Below are positions 27,901 to 36,689 of a stretch of DNA of 64,000 nt, piece by piece. Both the position numbers and the translations under genes were made by a program. Every line of letters starts with the position of its first letter. Positions within the stretch are counted from its first letter, which is position 1. Under the pieces are notes generated by a model. It did not search any database and had not been told where the DNA came from. It saw only the letters and a program-made list of their open reading frames with translations. The DNA comes from an uncultured Coriobacteriaceae bacterium (GTDB taxonomy: Bacteria; Actinomycetota; Coriobacteriia; Coriobacteriales; Atopobiaceae), in assembly GCA_902793465.1 (NCBI GenBank), contig CADBDT010000004.1:124001-188000 (forward strand), written 5' to 3'.

Positions 27901-28854
27901 ATGACACCAGAGGCAGCCGAGGAGATCCTTGGGCTGCCTCAGCGCTATACAAAGGAAGAGCTACGACGCGCCTATACAGACATGGCGCGCAGGTATCACC
28001 CCGACGCCGCCCGCCAGCAGCACATGGATCCTGCAGCGGCACAGGCTCGCATGGTTGAGGCCAACAAGGCATACAAGGTGCTCAAAGAAGAGTTTGCGCT
28101 TATGCCCGACCGCATTGTGCAACGTAGTGCCAGTGGCATTTCGGGCGGCTTTGCGGGAGTGGACTGGCGTGCTGGGACCTCAGACCCCTTTGACGAGTCC
28201 GCCGACCCCTGGGATTTTGCCAACGACTGGAGCACGGAGGCGCCGCCCGAAAAGGTGCCGCTTAGCGTGCGCTCGGTTTTGCTGGGGCCCGTGGTCCTGC
28301 GCGTACTGTTTATTGCGCTGTTTGCCTGGCTGTGGTGGTGTAACTTCCCGTTGCTTCCACACAACATGGGTCGCTTTATGGTTGCGGGCGAATGGAACCT
28401 TATGGATGTGGCGCGTCTGGTTGCGGCCTGCGTCTATCCCACGTACCTCGTTATTTACGAAGCGGCTTCGGGCTACATCTCGGGCTTTGTACGCGAGATG
28501 CTCAATGGAATCGTATCGTGGATTACGCGCCGCTACGTGGACCTAAGGCCAAAGAGCTCCTCGTATGGGTGCGCCCTGTACAAGCTCCTGCGCGAGCAGG
28601 TGTATGTGCTGCTGCTTGCTCCCATCGTGCTCTATTTGGCGGCTATATGCGTAAACGAGACATCGATGCCGCTAAAGATTGCGGTGGGCGTGCTTGCCGT
28701 GGCGCTTGGCATAGACACCCTTGCCGCATGTACGCGCGGAGGTTTCGTTAACGTATGGTCCTCCGCTTTGGCCGAACGCGTTGAAGACCTGTATTTGCTT
28801 GCCCGTGCGCGTTTGCTCAAGCACTGCGACCAGTGGGGCGCCCACGCTCGTTAG
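27901..28854 (+). CDS. J-domain (DnaJ-like) membrane protein
   Basis: A 317-residue protein. Residues about 1-65 form a J domain with the HPD motif in RRYHPDAARQ, which recruits DnaK. Instead of the Gly/Phe and zinc regions of DnaJ, it has an acidic Trp-rich linker (DPFDESADPWDFANDW) and then about four membrane helices (from about residue 130 to 290). This suggests a membrane-tethered co-chaperone. The frame opens at a TTG (27886) three bases after yebC; the ATG at 27901 fits the J domain better, though neither has a strong ribosome site, so coupling with yebC is likely. Confidence 0.8.
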   Translation: MTPEAAEEILGLPQRYTKEELRRAYTDMARRYHPDAARQQHMDPAAAQARMVEANKAYKVLKEEFALMPDRIVQRSASGISGGFAGVDWRAGTSDPFDESADPWDFANDWSTEAPPEKVPLSVRSVLLGPVVLRVLFIALFAWLWWCNFPLLPHNMGRFMVAGEWNLMDVARLVAACVYPTYLVIYEAASGYISGFVREMLNGIVSWITRRYVDLRPKSSSYGCALYKLLREQVYVLLLAPIVLYLAAICVNETSMPLKIAVGVLAVALGIDTLAACTRGGFVNVWSSALAERVEDLYLLARARLLKHCDQWGAHAR

Positions 28855-28864
28855 GGCTTTGTGG

Positions 28865-28971
28865 GGTGCCGTGAGGGGATACTCCCCTACGGGTACATCG
28901 CGGATGGGCCTTCTCGTAGGGGAATGGCCTACTCGCGATGTACCCGATGGGGAGTATCCCCTCACGGCACC
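28865..28971. repeat. GTACATCGCG-core palindromic element
   Basis: Arms GGTGCCGTGAGGGGATACTC at 28865 and GAGTATCCCCTCACGGCACC ending 28971 are perfect complements, around the GTACATCGCG / CGCGATGTAC core. It starts about ten bases after the J-domain gene stop and precedes the LCP gene on the same strand. The rest of the gap to 29127 shows no gene beyond the LCP leader. Confidence 0.85.
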
Positions 28972-29127
28972 TCCTTTTCGGATAGCCTACCGGGACGCCA
29001 CTCAGGTTCCATCCTTCTCCGATTTCTGCCTTTCTTCTGCGACGGCTGCTCAACCAAAAGATATTGTCGTACAATGGGTATCCACACCGCAAACGAAGCA
29101 CAACTGAAACAAGACAAGGTGGATGCG

Positions 29128-30426
29128 ATGAGCGACAACCCCTATGACGGCTATGACAAGCTCAATCCATGGGATAGTGACGACGACGGGTCGGGTGCGT
29201 TCTCGTTCGTAGAGGACGAATATAACTCCATGGACCAGGGTGCTGGCGACGGATTCACCTACGTGGGCGATCCTCTCGATTCAACCGCAGCTCAACCCGG
29301 GCACACCGAGGCCATGCCGGCCACGCAGGTGCGCTCAAACTTTGGTCAGCCAGCGGACTACGCGGAGCCAGTGGAGCCTCGCGGAGGCATTTTGCGCAGA
29401 AAAAAGAAGGGTCGCAAGAACGCCGCAAACAACGAGCCCCTTCCTGCTGGCTACTATCCTCCGCAACAAGGTTATGGAGCGCCAGCGGAGCCCGCGGGCA
29501 GGCGGCCCGTGCGCCGTAGGCGTCGCCATCGCTTTGGGTGCCTTGTTACGCTGCTGATGTTTGCGCTGGTAGTGGTGGGTGCATACTGGGTGATTGCCCA
29601 TCCCATAGACGAGCGGCTGGCGTTTACCCCGGCAGAACAGGCAACGGTGGACGGTACGCTTTCGTGGCGCGTCCCGCTTATGCCCTACAACGTTCTGTTG
29701 CTTGGATCCGACGCGCGAGAGGACGATACAGCCTCGCGCACCGATACCATGGTTCTTATGCGCGTAGACCTTATTGGCGGCAAGCTTACCATGGTGTCCA
29801 TCCCGCGCGACACCAAGGTAAACATAGAGGGGCATGGCACGTCCAAGATTAACGCGGCGTATGCGTATGGCCAGGCAGGCGGTGCGGTTAAGGCCGTGTC
29901 AAAGCTTACTGGCATGCCGGTAAACCACGTGGCCGTTATTCACTTTGAGGAGCTCGTGGGACTCATTGACTACCTGGGCGGCGTTACGGTAAACGTGCCG
30001 GTAGACGTTAACGACCTCGAGTACAGCGGTTTGGTAATGGATTCTGGCATGCAGACAATGGATGGCGAAACCGCTCTTGCATGGGCGCGTACGCGCTATG
30101 GCTTTGAGAACGGCGACTACCAGCGCCAAGAAGATCAGCGAATACTTATGACGGCCATCATGAATCGCATACTCTCGCTCTCGCCACGCGAGATGCCAAG
30201 GGCTCTGGAGGAGCTTGCCAGCATGGTGGGAACCGACATGCGATGCTACAACCTTGTTCCCCTGTTTGTGCGATTTAAGCTGCTTTCGCCAAAGGTGTAC
30301 TCGTGTGCCATTCCAACCACGAGCGAATATGTGGATGGTGTGTGGTACGAAAACGTAGACCAGGTAAAGATGCAGGAGCTGCTGCGCGTGGTAAACAGCG
30401 GCGGCGATCCCTCTACGGTTGGCTAG
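29128..30426 (+). CDS. LytR-CpsA-Psr (LCP) family envelope glycopolymer ligase
   Basis: A 432-residue protein: an acidic, disordered cytoplasmic part (about 1-130) ending in a basic RRRRHRFG stretch, one membrane helix (about 137-157) and an extracytoplasmic LCP domain (about 185-345) with LGSDAR, the Asp/Arg pattern SRTDTMVLMRVD, SIPRDTKVNI, KINAAYAYG and WARTRYGFENGDYQRQEDQ. The family transfers undecaprenyl-linked glycopolymers to peptidoglycan. I chose ATG 29128 (AAGGTGG five bases upstream); ATG 29074 is possible. The N-terminal extension is longer than usual for the family. Confidence 0.92.
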   Translation: MSDNPYDGYDKLNPWDSDDDGSGAFSFVEDEYNSMDQGAGDGFTYVGDPLDSTAAQPGHTEAMPATQVRSNFGQPADYAEPVEPRGGILRRKKKGRKNAANNEPLPAGYYPPQQGYGAPAEPAGRRPVRRRRRHRFGCLVTLLMFALVVVGAYWVIAHPIDERLAFTPAEQATVDGTLSWRVPLMPYNVLLLGSDAREDDTASRTDTMVLMRVDLIGGKLTMVSIPRDTKVNIEGHGTSKINAAYAYGQAGGAVKAVSKLTGMPVNHVAVIHFEELVGLIDYLGGVTVNVPVDVNDLEYSGLVMDSGMQTMDGETALAWARTRYGFENGDYQRQEDQRILMTAIMNRILSLSPREMPRALEELASMVGTDMRCYNLVPLFVRFKLLSPKVYSCAIPTTSEYVDGVWYENVDQVKMQELLRVVNSGGDPSTVG

Positions 30427-30433
30427 ATCTTGC

Positions 30434-30552
30434 TGCGTGGTGTGCCGTCTGGGGATACTCCTCTACGGGTACATTGCGGATGAGTCCCTCGTAAGGGAAC
30501 GGCCTGTTCACGATGTACCCGATGGGGAATAACCCAGACGGCACACCACGCA
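30434..30552. repeat. GTACATCGCG-core palindromic element, variant arms
   Basis: Outer arms TGCGTGGTGTGCCGTCTGGG and CCCAGACGGCACACCACGCA are a perfect 20-bp pair, unlike the arms of the other copies, while the centre (GGGTACATTGCGGATGAG / TGTTCACGATGTACCC) is a slightly degenerate version of the shared core. It sits eight bases after the LCP stop. Confidence 0.85.
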
Positions 30553-30657
30553 GTATGCCCGCGTGCCGACAAACGCGCCGAATTCGCACCTTCTGCCGTG
30601 CATGTTTGATGGCTAAAAGGGTATCCTCAATACCGTGCATATCTTAGGAGGTCAACC

Positions 30658-31434
30658 ATGAACTGGTTCAAGCGACTTTGCTTGTTTGTGTTTGGGCTCT
30701 CTGGCATGCTCTCGCTGGCTGCGCTCTCGCTGGTGTGGGTAGGGCCTTGGACGACCCAGGCACGTACACTCATATCCGAAAACAGGTACTACTTTATTGT
30801 GCTGGAAGTCCTGGTGTGCATTTCGGCACTTGGCCTTCTAATGTGCTTTCTTGCGGCGCTTTTTTCGCCACGCAATCCAAAGGAATCAGTTGTTGCCGAG
30901 GTTCCAGGGGGAGAGATAACGGTTACGCGAACAGCCGTCGTTTCGCAGGTGCGACACATAATGGACATAGACGGCACCTGCTATCCGGCGTCTATTCACG
31001 TGCGCATGCATCGCAGGGGTCGTATTAACATTAGCGTTCGTGCGCGTCCCCACATACCGATTGATGTGGTGGAGCGCGGGGCCATACTGTACCAGGAGCT
31101 CGAGGAAGGGCTCGCCAAGGTGTGCGGCGAAAGCGTGCAGTCCATAAACCTCGTGTTTACCGAGCCCGAACAAGACGAGGCGACTCCCAATGTAACGGTG
31201 GAAAAGACGCCGCGTAATGCAGAAAGGTCTAGTGGCGCTTCTACGGGAGCTCGGGAAATAACCGTCTCCATGAACGCAGCAGATGCCAACTTGCCCAAAA
31301 AGACGGCGGATACCGCAAGCCAGGAAGGTGTGGACCAGGTGGTCAGCATGCCTGCAAGCGAGCCGCAGCCAGCTGCAGAGGAGACGCCCGTTGCCGAGGC
31401 ACCTGAACTTCAGGCATCCACGGAGGAGGTGTAG
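30658..31434 (+). CDS. AmaP-like alkaline shock membrane anchor protein
   Basis: A 258-residue protein with two N-terminal membrane helices (about 7-30 and 45-70), then a domain of about 110 residues (SVVAEVPGGEITVTRTAVVS..INISVRARPHIPIDVV), the layout of AmaP, which anchors Asp23 to the membrane in staphylococci. The C-terminal 80 residues are a disordered Glu/Pro/Ala tail not seen in the short family members. TAGGAGG precedes the ATG. Followed after three bases by the DUF2273 gene and then asp23. Confidence 0.82.
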   Translation: MNWFKRLCLFVFGLSGMLSLAALSLVWVGPWTTQARTLISENRYYFIVLEVLVCISALGLLMCFLAALFSPRNPKESVVAEVPGGEITVTRTAVVSQVRHIMDIDGTCYPASIHVRMHRRGRINISVRARPHIPIDVVERGAILYQELEEGLAKVCGESVQSINLVFTEPEQDEATPNVTVEKTPRNAERSSGASTGAREITVSMNAADANLPKKTADTASQEGVDQVVSMPASEPQPAAEETPVAEAPELQASTEEV

Positions 31435-31437
31435 GCC

Positions 31438-32157
31438 ATGGCCCCACGCATGAAGGTTGAAGTGGACTCCGCCTCGTCCGAAGGCTCACGTCAAGACGCA
31501 CCCACGCCCAAGACTACGGCGCCTAAGGCAAAGGCGGATGCACCGGTTGCTTCTGCACCAGAAACCAGGCCTGCCCCAACGCCTGCTGCATCCGCAGCAC
31601 CGAGGCCGCGCGTGGAGCCGGCGCCCGCAACGAGCGTGCAAGCCCCGGCGTCGCCCGTGCAGCAACCGGCAGCTCCGCAAGCAACGGCTCAAAAGCCAGC
31701 GGTTTCTGTGGAAGCCCCCGCCAATCTCGATCAGGGATATGCAACCGGCGCAGACTACAGTGCACCGCAACAGCCTGCTGGCAACGAGCAATTTGTAGGG
31801 CAGGATGCGTATACCACGCCGAACCCTCAGCCAGTGCAAGGAGCCCAGCCTGCAGCGGAGCCCCAGCCAGCGCAATCCGTGTCGGAGCCGCATGCGCAAA
31901 AGCGGAGCCTCGGCGACACGCGCAGGGCGGCAGCCAACTGGGTCCACACTACGTTTCCCGGGCATGAGCATGCGTTTTATGGCGGGCTCATAGCGTTGTT
32001 GGTTGCTATCCTAATCTTTATAATAGGGCCATTGCATGTTCTAATTATTTGTGTGCTGGTTGTTATTGGTGTTGCCATTGGCCAATACTTGGATGGTGAC
32101 CCAAAAATCATTCGCACGGTTGGCGATTTGTTTAACGGCAATCGCGAACAGCGATAG
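31438..32157 (+). CDS. Pro/Ala-rich DUF2273-type membrane protein
   Basis: A 239-residue protein. The first 165 residues are low complexity, rich in Ala, Pro and Gln. The last 70 hold the sequence HEHAFYGGLIALLVAILIFI and IGQYLDGDPKIIRTVGDLF, with two membrane helices, characteristic of the small DUF2273 proteins found between amaP and asp23. The gene position supports this. Such long Pro/Ala leaders are unusual, since the family normally is about 60-80 residues. It starts three bases after the amaP-like stop. Confidence 0.78.
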   Translation: MAPRMKVEVDSASSEGSRQDAPTPKTTAPKAKADAPVASAPETRPAPTPAASAAPRPRVEPAPATSVQAPASPVQQPAAPQATAQKPAVSVEAPANLDQGYATGADYSAPQQPAGNEQFVGQDAYTTPNPQPVQGAQPAAEPQPAQSVSEPHAQKRSLGDTRRAAANWVHTTFPGHEHAFYGGLIALLVAILIFIIGPLHVLIICVLVVIGVAIGQYLDGDPKIIRTVGDLFNGNREQR

Positions 32158-32207
32158 AAGGAAATAGCGGTTTAGGCGCACTACTGAGTGCAGAAAGGAG
32201 CTCAACC

Positions 32208-32732
32208 ATGAGCAACGAGACAAAGGTAGTAGAAGATACGTCATCGGCGCTGGTAACTGCCGACGAGGAGACTCAGGACATCATTACGACGTCCGAAGAA
32301 GAAGACGTAAACAGCGAGGACTCCCTTACGTTTTCTAATGGTGTTATAGAAAAGATAGTTGCCATTGCGGTACGCGAGGTTCCTGGTGTCGTGGGCATGA
32401 AGGGCGGTTGGGTAAACCGCGTACAGGACGCCTTTGGCGCACGCGACATCCGTAAGGGCGTTACGGTTGAGGTTACACCCGAAAGCACCGTTCGCGTAAA
32501 CATTGCCATCCTTATGGAGTATGGAGTGTATGCTCCCCAGGTATTCGACGACGTAAAGCGCGCTGTTGTAAACCAGTTAAACGGCATGACCGGCCTGGAC
32601 GTAGCCGGCGTTAACCTGCGAATCGAGGACATTCTTACCGCAGAGGAGGTCCGTGAGCGCAAGAGCCGTCGTGGTGAGCTGCCCGAGGGCGAAGAGGGGT
32701 CGGAAGAGACCGAGGATAAGTCCGAGGAGTAG
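32208..32732 (+). CDS. Asp23/Gls24 family envelope stress response protein
   Basis: A 174-residue protein with an acidic N-terminal 40 residues, the Asp23 core (IEKIVAIAVREVPGVVGMKGG .. VTVEVTPESTVRVNIAILMEYG .. MTGLDVAGVNLRIEDI) and an acidic C-terminal tail. In staphylococci Asp23 coats the inner membrane by binding AmaP, and its loss triggers cell-wall stress. GAAAGGAG precedes the ATG. With the two genes upstream it forms an amaP-DUF2273-asp23 operon. Confidence 0.92.
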   Translation: MSNETKVVEDTSSALVTADEETQDIITTSEEEDVNSEDSLTFSNGVIEKIVAIAVREVPGVVGMKGGWVNRVQDAFGARDIRKGVTVEVTPESTVRVNIAILMEYGVYAPQVFDDVKRAVVNQLNGMTGLDVAGVNLRIEDILTAEEVRERKSRRGELPEGEEGSEETEDKSEE

Positions 32733-32761
32733 TGCCCAACACCCTGGATTGTAAATTGGGA

Positions 32762-32872
32762 TGGGGTGCACGAAGGGGATACTCCCGCTAGGGTACGTCG
32801 CGGATAGCTCTCCCATAACACGACGGCAACACGCAACGTACCCTAGAGGGAATATCCCCTTCGTGCGCCCCA
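32762..32872. repeat. GTACATCGCG-core palindromic element, divergent copy
   Basis: Arms TGGGGTGCACGAAGGGGAT and ATCCCCTTCGTGCGCCCCA pair with one mismatch. The centre is degenerate (AGGGTACGTCGCGGATAG / ACGCAACGTACCCT), and the inner GATACTCCCGC differs from other copies. It lies between asp23 and the acyltransferase gene and fills much of the gap. Confidence 0.8.
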
Positions 32873-32962
32873 CTCTACAATGGTTTTTTGGGAAGCCTAA
32901 AGCAGGGGCTTCCCTCGTGTGCATCTCAGAACGAGAATCGGTTGATATTTTTGGAGGCATGC

Positions 32963-34030
32963 TTGGCCACTCGACGAGTAGATCGCATGGGCTGGATTGA
33001 GTACGCGCGCGCATTCGGCGCCGTTGGCGTGCTTGTTATCCACGTGCTCGCGAGCGTATTTGCTGTGTCGGAATGCGAGCAGCAGCGCATGGCCGCCTAC
33101 TCCGTAATCAGCATAGTCCTGGGTAGATGGGCCGTGCCCGGGTTCTTTATGATAACTGGCTATCTGCTGCTCAACCCAGCCAAAGAGGTAGGATGGCGGC
33201 AGGCCAGGCGCTATTCCCTGCGCATGGCAAAGGTCATAGCAACTTTTGGCCTTGTATTCTCTCTTATAAAGGAAGGCTGGACAAGCTACTCCGAGGGCAC
33301 CCTTTCCATAAGTGTTCTGCCTCGGGCAATTGTGGATACGCTTACGGCCTCGTCTTTGGAACACTTGTGGTACGTATATGCACTCATGTTGGTATACCTG
33401 CTTGTTCCGCCACTGCGACTCCTTGGCAAAAAACTAGGACCTACGGGCTTTTGCGCATTTACAGCCGTCCTCTTTGTGGGGGTGCTCGTTGTTCCCACAT
33501 GCATAAAAACGTGGGAGCTCATCCAAGGTGCCGACATGGAAATTGTGCAGGTGGGTCTTGTGGCCCTTATAAACAACACGGCCATCGGTGCCACCTGCGT
33601 TTGCGTGGGCGGCTGCATGCACTACCTTAAACTGCGTCCCTGGGTTGTGTTGGCTGGCATTGCCTCTCTTGCAACAATGCTGGGGATAAGCCAATGGGGC
33701 GTTTGGAACGAATATAGCGATATGGGCGTTGTGTTTTTGCAGGGCAGTTGTTTTGCGTGCCTGTATGCCCTCATGGTGCTCATGCTGCTAAGGGATCGCC
33801 TGGGTAATGTGGCTGTGGAGCAGGGATCCATCGTGGACGAGCTGGCTCGCGACAGCTTTGGCATCTACGTGTTGCACCCGCTGTTCCTGCACGTGTTCTT
33901 GCTCTTTGTGGGCCCGTATATGCTCCCGCCTGTGATACTAGAGGCTTTGTTGCTGGTGGCTGCGCTTGTTTGCTCTGTTGCGGCAACGCGCATTGTAAGG
34001 AAGCTACCCTTAGTCGGAGGACTGCTATGA
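32963..34030 (+). CDS. Acyltransferase 3 family membrane protein
   Basis: A 355-residue polytopic membrane protein with about ten helices. WIEYARAFGAVGVLVIHVLAS carries the family His, followed by WAVPGFFMITGYLLL, both typical of acyltransferase 3 proteins that add acetyl or succinyl groups to extracellular glycans. The start TTG at 32963 has GGAGG five bases upstream; ATG 32987 is an alternative, and an ATG at 32959 is out of frame. It overlaps the next gene by four bases (ATGA). Confidence 0.82.
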   Translation: MATRRVDRMGWIEYARAFGAVGVLVIHVLASVFAVSECEQQRMAAYSVISIVLGRWAVPGFFMITGYLLLNPAKEVGWRQARRYSLRMAKVIATFGLVFSLIKEGWTSYSEGTLSISVLPRAIVDTLTASSLEHLWYVYALMLVYLLVPPLRLLGKKLGPTGFCAFTAVLFVGVLVVPTCIKTWELIQGADMEIVQVGLVALINNTAIGATCVCVGGCMHYLKLRPWVVLAGIASLATMLGISQWGVWNEYSDMGVVFLQGSCFACLYALMVLMLLRDRLGNVAVEQGSIVDELARDSFGIYVLHPLFLHVFLLFVGPYMLPPVILEALLLVAALVCSVAATRIVRKLPLVGGLL

Positions 34031-34593
34031 GCTTGCTTTTTGTTAACGCTTGTATGAGGGAGAATTCCAGAACAGAGCGTCTGGCTCGCATGGTTTTGCA
34101 AGGCCGCATGCAAAATGCGGTGCAAGACGTGGTGGAGCTGCGTATTTCGGACCTCGATATGCGGCCGCTGGACCAAGAGCTCCTTGCTGCATACAGCGCA
34201 TCTGTGTCGCAGGCTAAGTATGACCATCCTATGTTTGCGTATGCCAAGCAGTTTGCTGAGGCCAACAGCATTCTAATTGCCGCGCCGTTCTGGAACTTCT
34301 CTATTCCGGCCAAGCTACACGACTACTTGGAGCTCGTGTGCTCGCAGGGCATTACATTTGACGTGGACAGCTCGGGTGCCTATGTAAGCCTGTGCAAGGC
34401 CAAAAGCCTTGTGTTTGTTTGCACCTCGGGCGGTGTAATAGGGGAGGCCACAGACGACCATGCATTTGGCTATGTGCGCACTCTTGCGCGTCAGTTCTGG
34501 CATATTTCCCAGGTGGAGTGCGTTATGGCGCAGGGACTCGATGCTCCTGGCGCAAACGTGGAAGCCTTGCTGGAGGCCGCGAGTCGCGCCTGA
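34027..34593 (+). CDS. NAD(P)H-dependent FMN reductase (flavodoxin fold, AzoR/MdaB-like)
   Basis: A 188-residue flavodoxin-fold protein: LLFVNACMRENSRTERLA (FMN phosphate loop), APFWNFSIPAKLHDYLE (characteristic PxYNxxxPAxLKxW variant) and CTSGGVIGE. It probably reduces quinones or azo compounds with NAD(P)H. The ATG overlaps the stop of the acyltransferase gene, so translation is coupled, though the two functions have no evident link. It is convergent with the uridine-kinase-like gene, nine bases apart. Confidence 0.85.
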   Translation: MSLLFVNACMRENSRTERLARMVLQGRMQNAVQDVVELRISDLDMRPLDQELLAAYSASVSQAKYDHPMFAYAKQFAEANSILIAAPFWNFSIPAKLHDYLELVCSQGITFDVDSSGAYVSLCKAKSLVFVCTSGGVIGEATDDHAFGYVRTLARQFWHISQVECVMAQGLDAPGANVEALLEAASRA

Positions 34594-34602
34594 CGCTGCC
34601 CC

Positions 34603-35220
34603 CTATTTGTGGTTTTCCCCACTGGCAATCTGGCTCACGAGGTCGAGTGCCATGCTGTTGCTGCCGATTCCTGGAACAACAATGTTCGCAAAGGACTTGG
34701 ACGGCTCCACATAGAGGTTGTGCATGGGCTTTACGGTGGCAAGGTACTGGTCAATTACGCTCTGGATGCTGCGGCCGCGTTCGTTTACGTCGCGCTGCAG
34801 GCGGCGCAGTATACGGACGTCCGCATCCACGTCCACAAAAATGCGCAGGTCCATAAGATTGCGCAGTCGTTCGTCGGCAAGAATTAGAATGCCCTCCACG
34901 ATTATGACCCGCGAGGGGTGCACCAGCATTACCTCGTGCGAACGCGTATGACAAGAAAAATCGTAGGTTGGCACCTCCACGCTGCGACCGTCTCGTAGCT
35001 GTTTTAAGTGCTCCACAAGAAGCTCTGTCTCGTATGCGTTGGGATGGTCGTAGTTGAGCTTGGCTCTCTCTTCAAGAGTTTTACTGTCTTGGGCGCGATA
35101 GTAGCAGTCGTGTGCTATGAGCGTGCAGTCTTCGCCCAAACGCTGCGCGAGAGCCTTCGCAAACGTGGTCTTGCCGCTGCCGGTGCCACCGGCAATGCCA
35201 ATTACAAACGGTTCTGCCAT
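34603..35220 (-). CDS. udk: Uridine kinase-like P-loop kinase
   Basis: A 205-residue protein with Walker A GGTGSGKTT, IAHDCYYRAQDS, YDHPNAYETELL and VIIVEGILILADERLRNLMDLRIFVD, the standard landmarks of uridine/cytidine kinase (Udk). It should phosphorylate uridine or cytidine with a nucleoside triphosphate in pyrimidine salvage. The length equals that of E. coli Udk. The 3-base gap to the downstream Spx-like gene on the same strand indicates an operon. Confidence 0.9.
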   Translation of the reverse strand: MAEPFVIGIAGGTGSGKTTFAKALAQRLGEDCTLIAHDCYYRAQDSKTLEERAKLNYDHPNAYETELLVEHLKQLRDGRSVEVPTYDFSCHTRSHEVMLVHPSRVIIVEGILILADERLRNLMDLRIFVDVDADVRILRRLQRDVNERGRSIQSVIDQYLATVKPMHNLYVEPSKSFANIVVPGIGSNSMALDLVSQIASGENHK

Positions 35221-35223
35221 GCT

Positions 35224-35565
35224 CTACTCCCAGCCTTTCCAGACGTCGGGCGCATAACCCGTGGTAGCCTGCCTTCCGTTTCGAACAATGGGCGTGCACA
35301 AAACCTGCTGGTTCTCTAGAAGCACGTTGGGAAGCATTGCCGCCGGCGTGTGCTGTGCCAGGGCCACGGCGTATTTGTCTTTTGCATTTGGGTCTATGAG
35401 CTTGTCGTATCCGCCAACCGCGTTTGCAACGGAAGCGAGCTCACCCTTAGACAAGCCCTTCTCGGCAAGGTTGATGTATTGAAAGCGTATGCGACGTTCC
35501 TTAAACCATCGTTCGGCCTTGCGTGAGTCGCTGCTCTTTTTTGTGCCAAAGATCTGGATGTTCAT
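35224..35565 (-). CDS. ArsC/Spx family thioredoxin-fold protein lacking the CxxC
   Basis: A 113-residue protein. MNIQIFGTKKSSDSRKAERWFKERR has the family shape, but the redox CxxC (or single Cys) is replaced by Lys-Lys-Ser-Ser; the second conserved region LLENQQVLCTPIVRNGRQATTGY (with Arg and Gly) is intact. An arsenate-reductase chemistry is thus unlikely; Spx-type regulatory or unknown function is more probable. The ATG at 35565 has AAGGAG seven bases upstream. It overlaps the end of the deacetylase gene's region by no coding bases but lies in a run of minus-strand genes. Confidence 0.8.
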   Translation of the reverse strand: MNIQIFGTKKSSDSRKAERWFKERRIRFQYINLAEKGLSKGELASVANAVGGYDKLIDPNAKDKYAVALAQHTPAAMLPNVLLENQQVLCTPIVRNGRQATTGYAPDVWKGWE

Positions 35566-35575
35566 CGCATGCTCC

Positions 35576-36661
35576 TTAGTTGCCAATGCCGTGATGCGGA
35601 ACGCAGGTATTGCGGTCTATTGAGGCAAATTCGTAGCCTTCGGACTTAAAGTACTCTATGATGCGCGGCAGAGCCTCTGCGGTGGTTTCCTTGGCAGTGC
35701 CGTCGTGCATAAGAAACACTATGCTCTTGTAGCCGTAGGAAGTGTCGGCCATAGTTGCGTCAACAAGCTCGTCGGCCGTATGCTCCGCACCGTCGCCGCA
35801 GCTGGCGTCCCAGTCGAAGTACTGGTAGCCAGCATCCACCACCTGCTGCGAGAGCGTGGTCATTATGCCCTTGGTGTAGTTGGCGCTAATGGTGTTGGAG
35901 GAGCCTCCGGGAAAGCGGATAAAGCAGGGCACGTAGCCAATCTGCTGTCGTACGGTATCGCCGATTTGGTTAAGGTCGTTCCAGTAGGCGTCTACGGAGG
36001 CATACACCTGGTCGTATTCGTGCGTGTAGGTGTGCAGGCCTATGGTATGACCTTTGTCATGGCACTTCTTAATCATGTTAAAGTAATCGGGATGCATGCC
36101 AGTGACAAAGAACGTTGCCTTTATGCCGTACTTGTCCAACACGTCGAGAACCTTTTGGGTGTTCTCCGAGGGGCCGTCGTCAAAAGTGAGGTATACCGTC
36201 TTGGTGGCTGGGGCCTCAAAGTTCCAGGTTGTGCGTGACGGATCGACGGCAAACTCGGCCGCTCGCTCGTCGTTGCCTGCTGGTGGCACAGACGAAGAGC
36301 CGGAGTCGGGAACGGACTCATCGCTATTTGCCTGCACAGTTGTTTGCGAGCTGGTGTCTCCCTGCTGACTGGATGTTTGAGACGACCCTGCGGCCTGCCC
36401 TCCAACAAAACGAGGCATAACGAGCGTAAAAAAGAGGACTGCACATATCGCAACTAGCAATACGGCTACAACAGCGGGGGCAGCCGAGCGCTTTTTGGGA
36501 GGTTGAGGCGCCTGCTGCTGTGGTGGGCGCCGCGAAGTACGTTGCGGCCCACGCTGCGGCTTTTGGCTGGAAGGATGTCTTTGCCCGGCTGGCCTAGCAT
36601 TTGCGCCTCGCTGCGTTGAGTGGGGCCGCGGGTTGCCTGTTTGCCTCATGTGTGATGCCAT
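35576..36661 (-). CDS. Membrane-anchored polysaccharide deacetylase (NodB domain)
   Basis: A 361-residue protein: a disordered basic N-terminus (about 1-62), a membrane helix (about 65-86), a Ser/Gln-rich linker and a NodB deacetylase domain (about 165-345) with TFDDGPSE (metal Asp), HTIGLHTYTHEYD (metal His) and the RFPGGSS motif. It should N-deacetylate peptidoglycan or another N-acetylated glycan outside the cell. The start is uncertain between ATG 36661 and GTG 36673; GGGAG is close to the latter (one base). Confidence 0.9.
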   Translation of the reverse strand: MASHMRQTGNPRPHSTQRGANARPAGQRHPSSQKPQRGPQRTSRRPPQQQAPQPPKKRSAAPAVVAVLLVAICAVLFFTLVMPRFVGGQAAGSSQTSSQQGDTSSQTTVQANSDESVPDSGSSSVPPAGNDERAAEFAVDPSRTTWNFEAPATKTVYLTFDDGPSENTQKVLDVLDKYGIKATFFVTGMHPDYFNMIKKCHDKGHTIGLHTYTHEYDQVYASVDAYWNDLNQIGDTVRQQIGYVPCFIRFPGGSSNTISANYTKGIMTTLSQQVVDAGYQYFDWDASCGDGAEHTADELVDATMADTSYGYKSIVFLMHDGTAKETTAEALPRIIEYFKSEGYEFASIDRNTCVPHHGIGN

Positions 36662-36689
36662 GGTGCGAATCACGCTCCCTTAACAGTTG

